Part shown: positions 41,401 to 49,598 of the stretch, piece after piece | Position numbering within the stretch: the stretch's first letter is position 1 | Layout: every line of letters starts with the position of its first letter | Source of the DNA: Pseudomonas frederiksbergensis | GTDB taxonomy: Bacteria; Pseudomonadota; Gammaproteobacteria; Pseudomonadales; Pseudomonadaceae | DNA: 54,342 bases | NCBI RefSeq assembly: GCF_003732665.1 | Contig: NZ_MOBP01000028.1 | Span: forward strand, 1-54,342 | Reading direction: 5' to 3' | Program-made: the position numbers and the translations under genes | Notes under the pieces: generated by a model | What the model was told of the DNA's origin: nothing | Seen by the model: the letters and a program-made list of their open reading frames with translations, nothing else | Databases searched by the model: none

Positions 41401-42390
41401 AACCTGGAAATCGTCGATGGCCAGGGCAAGTTCCTCGGCGAAGGGCGGGATCTGGCGGAGTTGACCGCACGTTTCGCCGAAGCCAGCCAAGCCGCGTTGG
41501 CCGTGCCGCAAACCGCGAAGAACCAGCAACCGGTGGAGCCGAAAGTCTTTGCCGCCGTGGCCGAGAAAACCCAGCAGAAGATCGCCGGGCTGTCGATGAC
41601 GGTGTACCCGGCGTTGGTGGAAGAGAGCGGCACGGTCAAGGAAGGGCGGTTCTCGACCCCGGCCGAAGCCGAGTTCCAGCATCGCCGCGCCTTGCAGCGT
41701 CTGTTGATGCAGCAATTGGCCGAGCCGGCGAAATTCCTGCGGGGCAAGTTGCCAGGGTTGACTGAGCTGGGGCTGATGTACCGCGAACTGGGGCGCATCG
41801 ATGCCTTGGTCGAAGACATTCTGCTGGCGAGTCTCGATAGCTGCATCCTCGACGGCGAAGACCCGTTACCTCGCGATGGCGCCGGGTTGGCGTCCCTGGC
41901 CGAGCGCAAGCGTGGCGGCTGGACTGAACACGCCGAGCGCCTGGCGAAGCTGACCCTGGAGATTCTCAAGCTTTGGCACGGTCTGCAAAAACGCTTCAAG
42001 GGCAAGATCGACCTGGCCCAGGCCGTGGCGTTGAACGATATCAAGCAGCAGCTCAGTCATCTGGTCTATCCCGGTTTTGTCCGGGAAACCCCGATGCAGT
42101 GGCTCAAGGAACTGCCGCGTTATCTGAAAGCGGTCGAGCAACGTTTCGAGAAAATCGGCGCGCAAGTGCAGCGGGATCGGGTCTGGAGTGGTGAATTGTC
42201 CGGTTTGTGGGCGCAATACCAGACCCGCGCCAACAAACACGCCCAGGAAGGCAAGCGCGATCCGCAGTTGGAGTTGTATCGCTGGTGGCTGGAGGAATAC
42301 CGGGTTTCCCTGTTCGCCCAGCAACTGGGGACCAAAGTGCCGATCTCCGACAAACGCCTGAACAAACAGTGGACCCAGGTCGAACCATAA
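38479..42390 (+). CDS. hrpA: ATP-dependent RNA helicase HrpA
   Basis: A 1303-aa DEAH-box RNA helicase. Walker A GETGSGKTT and the DEAH box (DEAHERSLN) are in the first RecA lobe, SAT motif SATIDLERF follows, and the second lobe has the Q-x-x-GRxGR motif (QRKGRCGR). The HA2/ratchet, OB-fold and the HrpA-specific C-terminal DUF3418 region complete the standard length. The start at 38479 (MTDESPS) is used; upstream codons to 38395 run through a REP. HrpA is reported to rescue stalled ribosomes and process some fimbrial mRNA in E. coli. A nested REP follows. Confidence 0.95.
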   Translation: MTDESPSIDKLLKNLDHAMIADRHRLRRQLLELRKKPDEAKLAQWVTRMQASCDQVLARRASLPVIRYDDSLPIAAKRDEIKEALLKHQVLIIAGETGSGKTTQLPKICLEIGRGQHGLIGHTQPRRIAARSVASRVAEELATPLGALVGYQVRFEDQSDSNTLIKLMTDGILLAETQNDRYLERYDTIIVDEAHERSLNIDFLLGYLKTLLPRRPDLKVIITSATIDLERFSKHFDDAPIVEVSGRTFPVDTWYRPLTLEQDEEGNRVEDDLTVDQAILATLDEIAAFERSERKSPGDVLVFLPGEREIRDAADMLRKAQLKHTEILPLYARLSPAEQQRIFQSHPGRRVVLATNVAETSLTVPGIRYVIDSGTARISRYSYRAKVQRLPIEAISQASANQRKGRCGRVEPGICIRLYGEEDFIGRPEFTDPEILRTNLAAVILQMLHLRLGEITDFPFIEPPDGKAISDGFNLLQELSAVDRNSQLTPLGRNLARLPVDPRMGRMLLEAAKLGSLQEVLIVASAMSIQDPRERPPERQQAADQAHAQWKDVDSDFAGLVNLWRGFEEQRQALTASPLRNWCRKNFLNYLRLREWRDSHRQLSLICRDMQLTLNKEPADYPKLHKAVLSGLLSQIGQKTEEGDYLGARQRRFWIHPSSGLGKKRPQWLMAAELVETTKLYARMVAKIDADWIEPLAGHLIKKNHFEPHWEKKRGQVVAFEQITLFGLIVVGRRPVHYGPIDPVVSREFFIREGLVRGEIQSKAKCLTANAQLLEQLDELEAKARRRDILADEETLFAFYDARLPAEIHQTATFDSWYKVNSQKDPQLLIMREEDVLAREASEVTALHYPDTLHIGDLELALSYHFEPNHPRDGVTLRVPAPLLPMLPPERLEWLVPGVIEAKCIALVRNLPKALRKNFVPVPDFVKAALQRMTFAEGSLPQALGRELLRMTGARVSDEAWAEAAQQVDSHLRMNLEIVDGQGKFLGEGRDLAELTARFAEASQAALAVPQTAKNQQPVEPKVFAAVAEKTQQKIAGLSMTVYPALVEESGTVKEGRFSTPAEAEFQHRRALQRLLMQQLAEPAKFLRGKLPGLTELGLMYRELGRIDALVEDILLASLDSCILDGEDPLPRDGAGLASLAERKRGGWTEHAERLAKLTLEILKLWHGLQKRFKGKIDLAQAVALNDIKQQLSHLVYPGFVRETPMQWLKELPRYLKAVEQRFEKIGAQVQRDRVWSGELSGLWAQYQTRANKHAQEGKRDPQLELYRWWLEEYRVSLFAQQLGTKVPISDKRLNKQWTQVEP

Positions 42391-42525
42391 CCCCTCTGTG
42401 GGAGCGGCTTTTGTGGCGAGCGAGCTTGCTCGCGCTGGGCTGCGCAGCGGCCCTAAAATTTTGTGAGCGCTGCGCACTCAAGCGGGAGCAAGCTCCCTCG
42501 CCACAAAAGCCCGCTCCCACAGGGG
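42391..42525. repeat. nested (composite) REPIN, group III inside group I
   Basis: Outer arms CTGTGGGAGCGGCTTTT (about 42396-42412) and AAAAGCCCGCTCCCACAG (42505-42522) belong to group I but are cut at the GCTT position. Between them lies a complete group III doublet (GTGGCGAGCGAGC at 42413 ... GCTCCCTCGCCAC to 42504). The centre of the inner one has TGCGCAGCG repeats. Confidence 0.9.
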
Positions 42526-42737
42526 TGAGGTGTTTGATCCGGCAAATAGGGCCAAACCCCAGCGTTTATGGCAAACTTCGCGCCTATAAACGCCGGCCCC
42601 GCTGTTTTGCGCCTTCACAGGCATGGCGGATCGGAATAAAGCGATGCCAGGTTTGATTCCACGGACGGGAATAGACCCTTTGTGTGTTGGTACGTCGGTG
42701 CCAACGCTTTCTGCCTGAACAGATTAGAGAAACGACC
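42526..42737. promoter_or_regulatory. upstream region of the KAS III-like gene
   Basis: There is no gene in these 212 bases. GCGTTTAT (42562-42569) and ATAAACGC (42586-42593) form a perfect 8-base inverted repeat with 16 bases between, a possible operator. AGAGAAACG lies just before the ATG at 42738. Confidence 0.4.
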
Positions 42738-43859
42738 ATGCATAACGTCGTCATCAGCGGCACCGGCCTGTACACCCCGGCCAACAGCATCTCCAACGAA
42801 GAGCTGGTGCAGTCTTTCAACGCTTACGTCGCGCAATTCAACGCCGACAACGCCGACGCCATCGCGCGCGGCGAGATCGAAGCGTTGACCGAGTCCAGTG
42901 CAGCGTTTATCGAAAAAGCCTCCGGCATCAAAAGCCGCTTTGTCATGGACAAGGACGGCATCCTCGACCCGCAACGCATGGCGCCGCGGCTGCCCGAGCG
43001 TTCCAACGACGAATGGTCGGTGCTCTGCCAGATGGCCATCGGCGCTGCCGAACAAGCCCTGCAACGCGCCGGTAAGACCGCTGCGGACATCGACGGCGTG
43101 ATCGTCGCCTGCTCCAACCTGCAACGCGCCTACCCGGCCATCGCCATCGAAGTCCAGGAAGCCCTGGGCATCCAGGGTTTCGGTTTCGACATGAACGTGG
43201 CCTGCTCCTCGGCAACCTTCGGCATCCAGGCCGCCACCAACAGCGTGCAACTGGGCCAGGCCCGGGCGATCCTGATGGTCAACCCGGAAGTCTGCACCGG
43301 GCACTTGAACTTCCGCGACCGTGACAGCCACTTCATTTTCGGCGACGCCGCGACTGCGGTGATCATCGAGCGTGCCGACCTGGCGACCTCCCAGTACCAG
43401 TTCGATATCGTCAGCACCAAACTGCTGACCAAGTTCTCCAACAACATCCGCAACAACTTCGGCTTCCTCAACCGCGCGGCGGAAGAGGGCATCGGCGCCA
43501 AGGACAAACTGTTCGTACAGGAAGGCCGCAAGGTGTTCCGCGACGTGTGCCCGATGGTCGCCGAGCTGATCGCCACGCACCTGGAGGAGAACCAACTCAA
43601 CATCGGTGACGTGAAGCGCTTCTGGCTGCACCAGGCCAACCTCAGCATGAACCACTTGATCGTCAAGAAATTGCTGGGTCGCGAAGCCACCGAAGAAGAA
43701 GCCCCGGTGATCCTCGACACCTACGCCAACACCAGCTCCGCCGGTTCCGTGATTGCGTTTCACAAGAACCAGGATGACCTGGCCAGCGGTTCGCTGGCGG
43801 TGCTCAGCTCGTTCGGTGCCGGGTATTCGATTGGTAGCGTGATTCTGCGCAAGCGCTGA
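42738..43859 (+). CDS. beta-ketoacyl-ACP synthase III-like protein (PA3286 type)
   Basis: A 373-aa FabH-family thiolase-fold synthase. The catalytic triad is Cys156 (NVACSSATFG), His298 (LHQANLS) and Asn331 (YANTSS), all intact. It is longer than housekeeping FabH (about 320 aa) and has an extra helical insertion after residue 20 (NAYVAQFNADNADAIARGE). This matches the P. aeruginosa PA3286 enzyme, which condenses medium-chain acyl-CoA from beta-oxidation with malonyl-ACP to prime fatty acid synthesis. The assignment to that role is by resemblance. The frame before 42738 is upstream read-through. Confidence 0.87.
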   Translation: MHNVVISGTGLYTPANSISNEELVQSFNAYVAQFNADNADAIARGEIEALTESSAAFIEKASGIKSRFVMDKDGILDPQRMAPRLPERSNDEWSVLCQMAIGAAEQALQRAGKTAADIDGVIVACSNLQRAYPAIAIEVQEALGIQGFGFDMNVACSSATFGIQAATNSVQLGQARAILMVNPEVCTGHLNFRDRDSHFIFGDAATAVIIERADLATSQYQFDIVSTKLLTKFSNNIRNNFGFLNRAAEEGIGAKDKLFVQEGRKVFRDVCPMVAELIATHLEENQLNIGDVKRFWLHQANLSMNHLIVKKLLGREATEEEAPVILDTYANTSSAGSVIAFHKNQDDLASGSLAVLSSFGAGYSIGSVILRKR

Positions 43860-43870
43860 GTTAACGCCTG

Positions 43871-43972
43871 AAAGATCGCAGCCTGCGGCAGCTCCTACGG
43901 GATCGGGTTCCAACTCAATAGTGAGGTTGGACTCGATTCTGTAGGAGCTGCCGCAGGCTGCGATCTTTTTTT
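43871..43972. repeat. fourth REP family doublet acting as terminator
   Basis: Perfect 28-base arms (43871-43898 and 43941-43968) of the GTAGGAGCTGCCGCAGGCTGCGATC family are followed by TTTTTTT (43966-43972). It begins 11 bases after the KAS III-like stop. The hairpin plus T-run should end that transcript. Confidence 0.9.
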
Positions 43973-44000
43973 GTGCATGAGGTATTTGGGCCAAGGACGC

Positions 44001-44128
44001 TTTTGTGGCGAGGGAGCTTGCTCCCGCTCGGCTGCGAAGCAGTCGTAAAGTCAGCGAGCTCGGTCTGTCTGGAGGAATGCAGGGGACCGCTTCGCGCTCC
44101 AACGCGAGCAAGCTCGCTCGCCACAAAA
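44001..44128. repeat. REPIN (group III)
   Basis: GTGGCGAGGGAGCTTGCTCCC (left arm) and GCGAGCAAGCTCGCTCGCCAC (right arm) face each other, with a 70-base centre. The left arm has GGGAGC/GCTCCC in place of GCGAGC/GCTCGC, so each arm is self-palindromic in a different sub-version. Confidence 0.88.
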
Positions 44129-44152
44129 GGCCGGTGTGAATGGGAAATGAAA

Positions 44153-44212
44153 ACAGCCCCGCGTTGGTCTATCGGACGGATGATGGGGACCGATAGACCA
44201 ACGCGAGGCTGT
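44153..44212 (-). terminator. intrinsic terminator of the porin gene
   Basis: A 15-base perfect stem (44161-44175 / 44190-44204) is extended by ACAGCC/GGCTGT on the outside, with a 14-base loop. Reading on the minus strand it ends in TTTTC. It lies 44 bases after the porin stop and is not a REP family sequence. It fits a rho-independent terminator. Confidence 0.88.
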
Positions 44213-44256
44213 AAAGAAGAGCTCGGGCTTCCTTGCCCGAGTCGTATTGCGGGGTA

Positions 44257-45573
44257 TCAGAACTTGGCTTCGGCATCCAGTTGCAGGGTCTTGATGTCCG
44301 AGTCGCGGATGGTGGCGTTGGTGAAGTCGGATTTAGCCATGAAGTACGTCGCGCCCAGGGCGAAGTTCTTGTCGATTTCATAGCTGACTTTCAACTTGCT
44401 GCCGCGCGAACCGGTGAAACCGTTGGCGAAGTCGGAATCGGTGAAGGCACCGACCACGGCGTTACGCTGTACGTCGCGATAGTTGTAATCCACAGCGAAG
44501 CCGTAAAGCTTGGTCTTCACACCGGTCAACCAGGCTGCGTCCTGATCGTTGCTGGCGTCTTTGTTAGTGACGTACTGGCCGTACAGCGACAGCGGCATTG
44601 GCAGGCCACCGATGTCGATCTGACCAAAACCTTCGTACAGCTTGAACTGTTCGTTCGGGGTGTTGCCGTTGGTGGCTAGGATGGATGGCGTGGTGGTGCC
44701 GCCCGCGGTGATGTCGTCGTCGTTGTCGTAACCGTAGACGCTGCCACCCAGGGTCAGTTTCAGGTTGTCGGTGATGGCGAAGCGCGCACCCAACTGACCG
44801 GCGTACAGGCGCAGGTCGTGCTTGAACTGCACGCCGTCGCCGTCGACGTTGTCCTTGAGGGTGTAGTGGCCGGCGCTTCCGAACAACTCGGTGCTGGCGC
44901 CCAACGGGTATTTGTAGGTCAGTGCCAGGCCTTCCGGGCTGATATCGCTATCCCAGATGATGTCGCCCATGCTCACCCATTGTTGCGGCATCTTGCCGCC
45001 CACAACGTGCAGGTTCTTGAGGAAGTCAGGGTGGTAGTCGACGTAGCCCTGATCCAGCCAGATCGACTTCTTGTCGAAGTAGCCGTCCAGGCTCTGGTTG
45101 GTGGAACGAGCGTCATCGTTGTTGCCGGTGGCGATACGGATACCGGTGTCGACTTGCGGGTTGATTTCGCTGTAGGCACCCAGGCGCACGCGAATACGCT
45201 GGCGATCCTGGTCTTTGTTGTTCGAAACACCATCGTTGTGCACGGTTTCTTCACGGAAACGCACGTCACCCTTGAACTGGGTCTTGGCGGCCCAGGCCAG
45301 TTTCTGGTCGAAGGTGCTCAGTTCGTTGGTTTTCTTCGCGGTCGCGGCGATCTGCTCGTTGGTCTCTTGCTGAGCCTGACGGGCGATCTGCTGGTCTTTC
45401 TGGTCACGGGCCAGTTCGGCTTGCAGTTCGGCGTATTGCGCCTGGGAAATCGAGCCGTTTGCCTTGAGCATGTCGAGCAGTTTGGCGTCGACTGCGGCGC
45501 TGGCCGGAACACTCATGGCCAGCATCAGGCCGCCACACAAGGCCGCCGCAGTTTTCGTGGAAGCAAGACGCAT
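44257..45573 (-). CDS. outer membrane porin with N-terminal coiled coil
   Basis: A 438-aa protein with a signal peptide (cleavage after ASA near residue 26) and a putative coiled-coil/periplasmic stalk at about 28-78 (Gln/Ala/Glu-rich). From about residue 90, alternating beta strands form an outer membrane barrel of the putative-porin type (Porin_5-like), closing with Phe (EAKF) as expected for BAM recognition. GGAG lies just before the ATG at 45573; longer frames to 45618 are not supported. Solute specificity is unknown. A strong terminator follows. Confidence 0.88.
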   Translation of the reverse strand: MRLASTKTAAALCGGLMLAMSVPASAAVDAKLLDMLKANGSISQAQYAELQAELARDQKDQQIARQAQQETNEQIAATAKKTNELSTFDQKLAWAAKTQFKGDVRFREETVHNDGVSNNKDQDRQRIRVRLGAYSEINPQVDTGIRIATGNNDDARSTNQSLDGYFDKKSIWLDQGYVDYHPDFLKNLHVVGGKMPQQWVSMGDIIWDSDISPEGLALTYKYPLGASTELFGSAGHYTLKDNVDGDGVQFKHDLRLYAGQLGARFAITDNLKLTLGGSVYGYDNDDDITAGGTTTPSILATNGNTPNEQFKLYEGFGQIDIGGLPMPLSLYGQYVTNKDASNDQDAAWLTGVKTKLYGFAVDYNYRDVQRNAVVGAFTDSDFANGFTGSRGSKLKVSYEIDKNFALGATYFMAKSDFTNATIRDSDIKTLQLDAEAKF

Positions 45574-45855
45574 ATCAATCTCCGAAGATGAAAGGGATGA
45601 CTGAGCCATCCAGGACACAACCGACCGATGACGGACGGAAAACAGTGACCGGGTAGAACCCGGCGCTCTAAAAACAGGCGCCAGTATCGCGATGGTTTAT
45701 GACAGTGCAGTGGCAAAGTGATGGCAGCTCGATGACGATACAAATCTTTCATGAACCTTTGTTCTAGAGCACTGTCGGCCGGATGACGGGTGTGCAATGA
45801 GCGGCGATAAGCGATACTCGCCAGGCTGTCACGCACAGAAATGGTGAGAATGCTG

Positions 45856-46980
45856 ATGCCGCTGCAATGTCTGGAAAAACTGTCCGAAATCGCGCCACAC
45901 ACGTGGGACGCGCTAGTACCTGAACGTCAGCCGTTTCTGCGTCATGCCTTCCTCACGGCCCTGGAAGACAGCGGCAGTGTCGGCCCGCACACCGGCTGGC
46001 AGCCCGAGCATTTGCTGCACATCGAAGGTGATCGCCTGATCGCGGCACTGCCCAGCTACCGCAAATGGCATTCCTACGGCGAGTACGTGTTCGATCACGC
46101 CTGGGCCGACGCCTGCGCCCGCGCCGGCATCGACTATTACCCCAAGCTGTTGACCGCCGTGCCGTTTAGCCCGGTCAGCGGGCCGCGTCTGTTGGCGGCC
46201 AATGTCGAGGACGGTTTCGAGCTGCTGAAAAGCCTGCCGGGTTATCTGGAGATCGAAGAACTTTCCAGCGCTCACATCAACTTTACCGACCCGTTCACCG
46301 ACGCCGCGCTGGCCGAGCAATCGGGCTGGCTGCAACGCATCGGCTGCCAGTATCACTGGCAGAACCGCGATTATCGGGATTTCCAGGACTTCCTCGACGC
46401 CCTCAGTTCGCGCAAGCGCAAGCAGATGCGCAAGGAGCGCGAGCAAGTGGCGGGGCAGGGCATCGAGTTCGAATGGCTTGAGGGCGCGCAACTGACCGAG
46501 CGGCAGTGGGATTTTGTCTACGCCTGCTACGCCAATACCTACGCGGTACGTAGGCAAACGCCTTACCTGACGCGGGAATTCTTCAGCCTGTTGGCCGAAC
46601 GTATGCCCGAGTCGATTCGCGTGGTGCTGGCCAAACAAGGCTCACGACCGGTGGCCATGGCGTTCAGCCTGGTGGGCGGCGACAGCTTTTATGGACGTTA
46701 TTGGGGTTGCCTGGCGGAGTATGACCGCCTGCACTTCGAGACCTGTTTCTACCAGGGCATGGACTATGCGATTGCCAACGGCTTCCAGCGTTTCGATGCC
46801 GGGGCGCAGGGCGAGCACAAGTTGATTCGCGGGTTCGAGCCGGTGATCACCCATTCCTGGCACTACCTGCGGCATCCGGGGTTGAAAGCAGCGGTCAAAG
46901 ACTTTTTGCAACAGGAACGGGTCGGGGTGCTGGCGTATGCCGAGGAAGCGAGGACCGCCTTGCCTTACCGGCAAGCCTGA
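45856..46980 (+). CDS. COG3146 FemAB/GNAT-like protein
   Basis: A 374-aa protein of the DUF482/COG3146 group, a double-GNAT fold akin to FemAB peptidyltransferases. Seen are SGPRLLAANVED, a KRKQMRKEREQVAG basic helix, a GRYWGCL strand and FDAGAQGEHKLIRGF, which are family marks. GGTGAG at 45843-45848 favours the ATG at 45856; ATGs at 45841 and 45850 are also in frame. It is cytoplasmic. Homologues are called N-acetyltransferases but no substrate has been shown. It stands alone. Confidence 0.83.
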   Translation: MPLQCLEKLSEIAPHTWDALVPERQPFLRHAFLTALEDSGSVGPHTGWQPEHLLHIEGDRLIAALPSYRKWHSYGEYVFDHAWADACARAGIDYYPKLLTAVPFSPVSGPRLLAANVEDGFELLKSLPGYLEIEELSSAHINFTDPFTDAALAEQSGWLQRIGCQYHWQNRDYRDFQDFLDALSSRKRKQMRKEREQVAGQGIEFEWLEGAQLTERQWDFVYACYANTYAVRRQTPYLTREFFSLLAERMPESIRVVLAKQGSRPVAMAFSLVGGDSFYGRYWGCLAEYDRLHFETCFYQGMDYAIANGFQRFDAGAQGEHKLIRGFEPVITHSWHYLRHPGLKAAVKDFLQQERVGVLAYAEEARTALPYRQA

Positions 46981-47012
46981 TCCTCGCCACGGGCCTCAGG
47001 TGCCTTCCTTTT

Positions 47013-47114
47013 GATCGTTCCCACGCTCTGCGTGGGAATGCCTCAAGGGATGCTCCGCGTCCAGTGACGCGGAGCGTCACGGGCTGCATTCCCACGCAGA
47101 GCGTGGGAACGATC
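47013..47114. repeat. fifth REP family doublet
   Basis: Arms GATCGTTCCCACGCTCTGCG (47013 on) and CGCAGAGCGTGGGAACGATC (ending 47114) face each other. Each arm has an internal palindrome (GTTCCCACGC/GCGTGGGAA). The centre adds GCTCCGCGTC/GACGCGGAGC. It lies between the converging COG3146 and ABC genes and may terminate both. Confidence 0.93.
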
Positions 47115-47119
47115 GGGTC

Positions 47120-48952
47120 TCAATCGATCCCGACAAACCCACCCGTCTGGTGCGCCCACAACCGCGCATACAACCCGCCATGGGCCAGCAGTTCGGCGTG
47201 GGTGCCGGTTTCGGCGATCTTGCCGTTTTCCAGCACCACCAGCCGATCCATGCGGGCGATGGTCGAGAGGCGGTGGGCGATGGCGATCACGGTTTTGCCT
47301 TGCATCAGGGTTTCCAGGCTTTCCTGGATCGCCGCTTCGACTTCCGAGTCCAGCGCGGAGGTGGCTTCGTCCATGATCAGAATCGGCGCGTCTTTGAGCA
47401 GCACCCGGGCGATGGCGATCCGCTGACGCTGGCCGCCGGACAGCTTCACCCCGCGCTCACCCACGTGGGCATCGAAACCGCTGCGGCCTTCGGCGTCCGA
47501 GAGCAACGGGATGAACTCGTCGGCCCGGGCTTTGTGCACCGCTTCCCAGAGTTCGGCGTCGGTGGAGTCGGGCCGACCGTAAAGCAGGTTGTCGCGAATC
47601 GAACGGTGCAGCAGCGAGGTGTCCTGGGTGATCATGCCGATGCGCTCGCGCAGGCTTTCCTGGCCGACCTCGGCGATGTTCTGGCCGTCGATGAGAATGC
47701 GCCCACCCTCCACGTCATAGAGACGCAGCAGCAGGTTGACCAGGGTCGATTTGCCAGCGCCGGACGGGCCGATCAGACCGATTTTTTCGCCGGGTTTGAT
47801 GGTCAGGTTGAGGCCGCCGATGATGCCTTTCTTCTTGCCGTAGTGAAAATCCACGTGCTCGAAACGCACCTCGCCACGGGCCACGGCCAGGGGTTTGGCT
47901 TGCGCGTGGTCGGTGACGCTGACCGGTTGCGCGATGGTGCGCAGACCATCCTGGACCATGCCGATGTTTTCGAAGATGCCGGTCACCACCCACATGATCC
48001 AGCCGGACATGTTGACGATGCGGATCACCAGGCCCGTGGCCAGGGCAATCGCGCCCACCGAAATCAGCGACTGCGACCACAGCCACAGGGCCAGGCCGGT
48101 GGTGGTGACGATCAGCAGGCCGTTCATGCTGGTGATAGCCACGTCCATGCTGGTGACCACGCGGCCAGCCATTTGCGCTTTCTCGGTTTGTTCCTTGATC
48201 GCTTCCTTGGCGTACTGCTGTTCGTAATTGGTGTGGGCGAACAGCTTCAACGTAGTGATGTTGGTGTAGCCGTCGACGATACGGCCCATGAGTTTGGAAC
48301 GCGCATCGGAGGACTGCACCGAGCGGTCCTTGACCCGTGGAACGAAGTAATAAAGTGCGCCGATGAAACCGCCGATCCAGGTGATCAACGGGATCATCAG
48401 GCGCCAGTCGGCTTCGGCAAACAGCACCAGGGCGCTGATCGCGTAGATCAACACGTGCCACAGCGCATCCACCGCTTGCACCGCCGAGTCGCGCAGGGCG
48501 TTGCCGGTTTGCATGATGCGCTGGGCGATGCGCCCGGCGAAGTCGTTCTGGAAGAAATTCAGGCTCTGCTTGAGCACGTAGCGGTGGTTCTGCCACAGGA
48601 TCAGGCTGGTCATGCCCGGGGTCAGGGTCTGGTGCACCAGCAGGTCATGCAGGCCAAAGAAAATCGGGCGCAGGACCAGGGTGACCACCACCATCCAGGT
48701 CAGTTCGAGGGCGTGGTCCTGAAAGAAATTCGGGTTCGGCGTGCCTTGGGCCAGGTCGATGATGCGGCTCAGGTAATTGAACAGCGCGACTTCGATCAGC
48801 GAGGCGAACAGGCCGACGATCAACAGGGCGGCGAAACTCGGCCAGACCTGCTTCAAGTAATAGGTATAGAAGGGGAGAACCCGATCCGGCGGAGCCGCCG
48901 TCGGTGCATCGCGGAAGATGTCGATCAGTTTTTCAAAACGGCGATAAAGCAT
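47120..48952 (-). CDS. ABC exporter (fused membrane-ATPase subunit)
   Basis: A 610-aa half-transporter. Six membrane helices lie in about residues 30-340. The nucleotide-binding domain follows with Walker A GPSGAGKST near 400, signature LSGGQRQR near 506 and Walker B ILIMDEATSALD near 530. It looks like MsbA-type or peptide/drug exporters and would act as a homodimer. Tandem-gene partners are absent. GGAGA precedes the ATG at 48952. Substrate not predictable. It is convergent with the COG3146 gene. Confidence 0.91.
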   Translation of the reverse strand: MLYRRFEKLIDIFRDAPTAAPPDRVLPFYTYYLKQVWPSFAALLIVGLFASLIEVALFNYLSRIIDLAQGTPNPNFFQDHALELTWMVVVTLVLRPIFFGLHDLLVHQTLTPGMTSLILWQNHRYVLKQSLNFFQNDFAGRIAQRIMQTGNALRDSAVQAVDALWHVLIYAISALVLFAEADWRLMIPLITWIGGFIGALYYFVPRVKDRSVQSSDARSKLMGRIVDGYTNITTLKLFAHTNYEQQYAKEAIKEQTEKAQMAGRVVTSMDVAITSMNGLLIVTTTGLALWLWSQSLISVGAIALATGLVIRIVNMSGWIMWVVTGIFENIGMVQDGLRTIAQPVSVTDHAQAKPLAVARGEVRFEHVDFHYGKKKGIIGGLNLTIKPGEKIGLIGPSGAGKSTLVNLLLRLYDVEGGRILIDGQNIAEVGQESLRERIGMITQDTSLLHRSIRDNLLYGRPDSTDAELWEAVHKARADEFIPLLSDAEGRSGFDAHVGERGVKLSGGQRQRIAIARVLLKDAPILIMDEATSALDSEVEAAIQESLETLMQGKTVIAIAHRLSTIARMDRLVVLENGKIAETGTHAELLAHGGLYARLWAHQTGGFVGID

Positions 48953-49037
48953 TGGTTCTCCGCCCGCGCTGGGGCTCTCCGTTGAACAGTGTGAGCGGTG
49001 CCGCCGGGCGGCAACCGCTCAAGACATCCTGTGAAGC

Positions 49038-49595
49038 TTAGTTGATGACTTTGGCCGACTTGATGTGCACAGGAACGGCAGGTACGTCTTTCATGCCGCT
49101 TTTGGTGGTGGTCTGAGAGTTGACGATGATATCAACCACATCCATGCCTTTAACGACTTTACCGAACACGGCATAGCCATCGCCCTGGTCGAGGAAGTCG
49201 TTGTCCTTGACGTTGACGAAGAATTGGCTGGTGGCCGAGTCTGGATCGGAGGTACGGGCCATAGACAATGTGCCACGCACGTTATGCAAACCGTTCTTGG
49301 ACTCGTTCTTGATCGGTGCCTTGGTGTCTTTCTGCTGCATTTGTTCAGTAAAACCGCCGCCCTGGACCATGAAACCCGGGATCACACGGTGGAAAATCGT
49401 GTTGTTGTAGAAGCCGCTGTTGACGTAATCAAGAAAGTTCTTGGTACTGATCGGTGCCTTGACCGCGTCCAGTTCAATTTCGATTTGACCGTTGTCGGTC
49501 TCCAGCAGCACGTGCGGCGCCTTGGCGGGCGTGGCGGCCATCAAGTTGGCGGCAAACAGCACGGAGCCGGCGACGAGGGCGATTTTTTTCAGCAT
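49038..49595 (-). CDS. ppiA: periplasmic cyclophilin-type prolyl isomerase
   Basis: A 185-aa cyclophilin with a signal peptide (cleavage near ANLMAA, residue 20). It assists folding of periplasmic proteins by prolyl isomerisation. The active-site block FHRVIPGFMVQGGGF and the GTLSMAR and SQFFVN segments are conserved; a Trp near the binding pocket, present in human cyclophilin A, is not seen, as usual for bacterial PpiA. It starts 3 bases after the hydrolase stop, so it is the third gene of lysR-hydrolase-ppiA. Confidence 0.93.
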   Translation of the reverse strand: MLKKIALVAGSVLFAANLMAATPAKAPHVLLETDNGQIEIELDAVKAPISTKNFLDYVNSGFYNNTIFHRVIPGFMVQGGGFTEQMQQKDTKAPIKNESKNGLHNVRGTLSMARTSDPDSATSQFFVNVKDNDFLDQGDGYAVFGKVVKGMDVVDIIVNSQTTTKSGMKDVPAVPVHIKSAKVIN

Positions 49596-49598
49596 GGG

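Noticed and set aside
42615..44126. 503-aa minus-strand ORF over the KAS III-like gene
   Set aside because: It starts in a REP element and runs antisense to a gene with intact catalytic residues.
47150..48985. 611-aa plus-strand ORF opposite the ABC exporter
   Set aside because: His/Gln/Gly-rich translation typical of antisense frames; the minus-strand protein has Walker A, signature and Walker B motifs.
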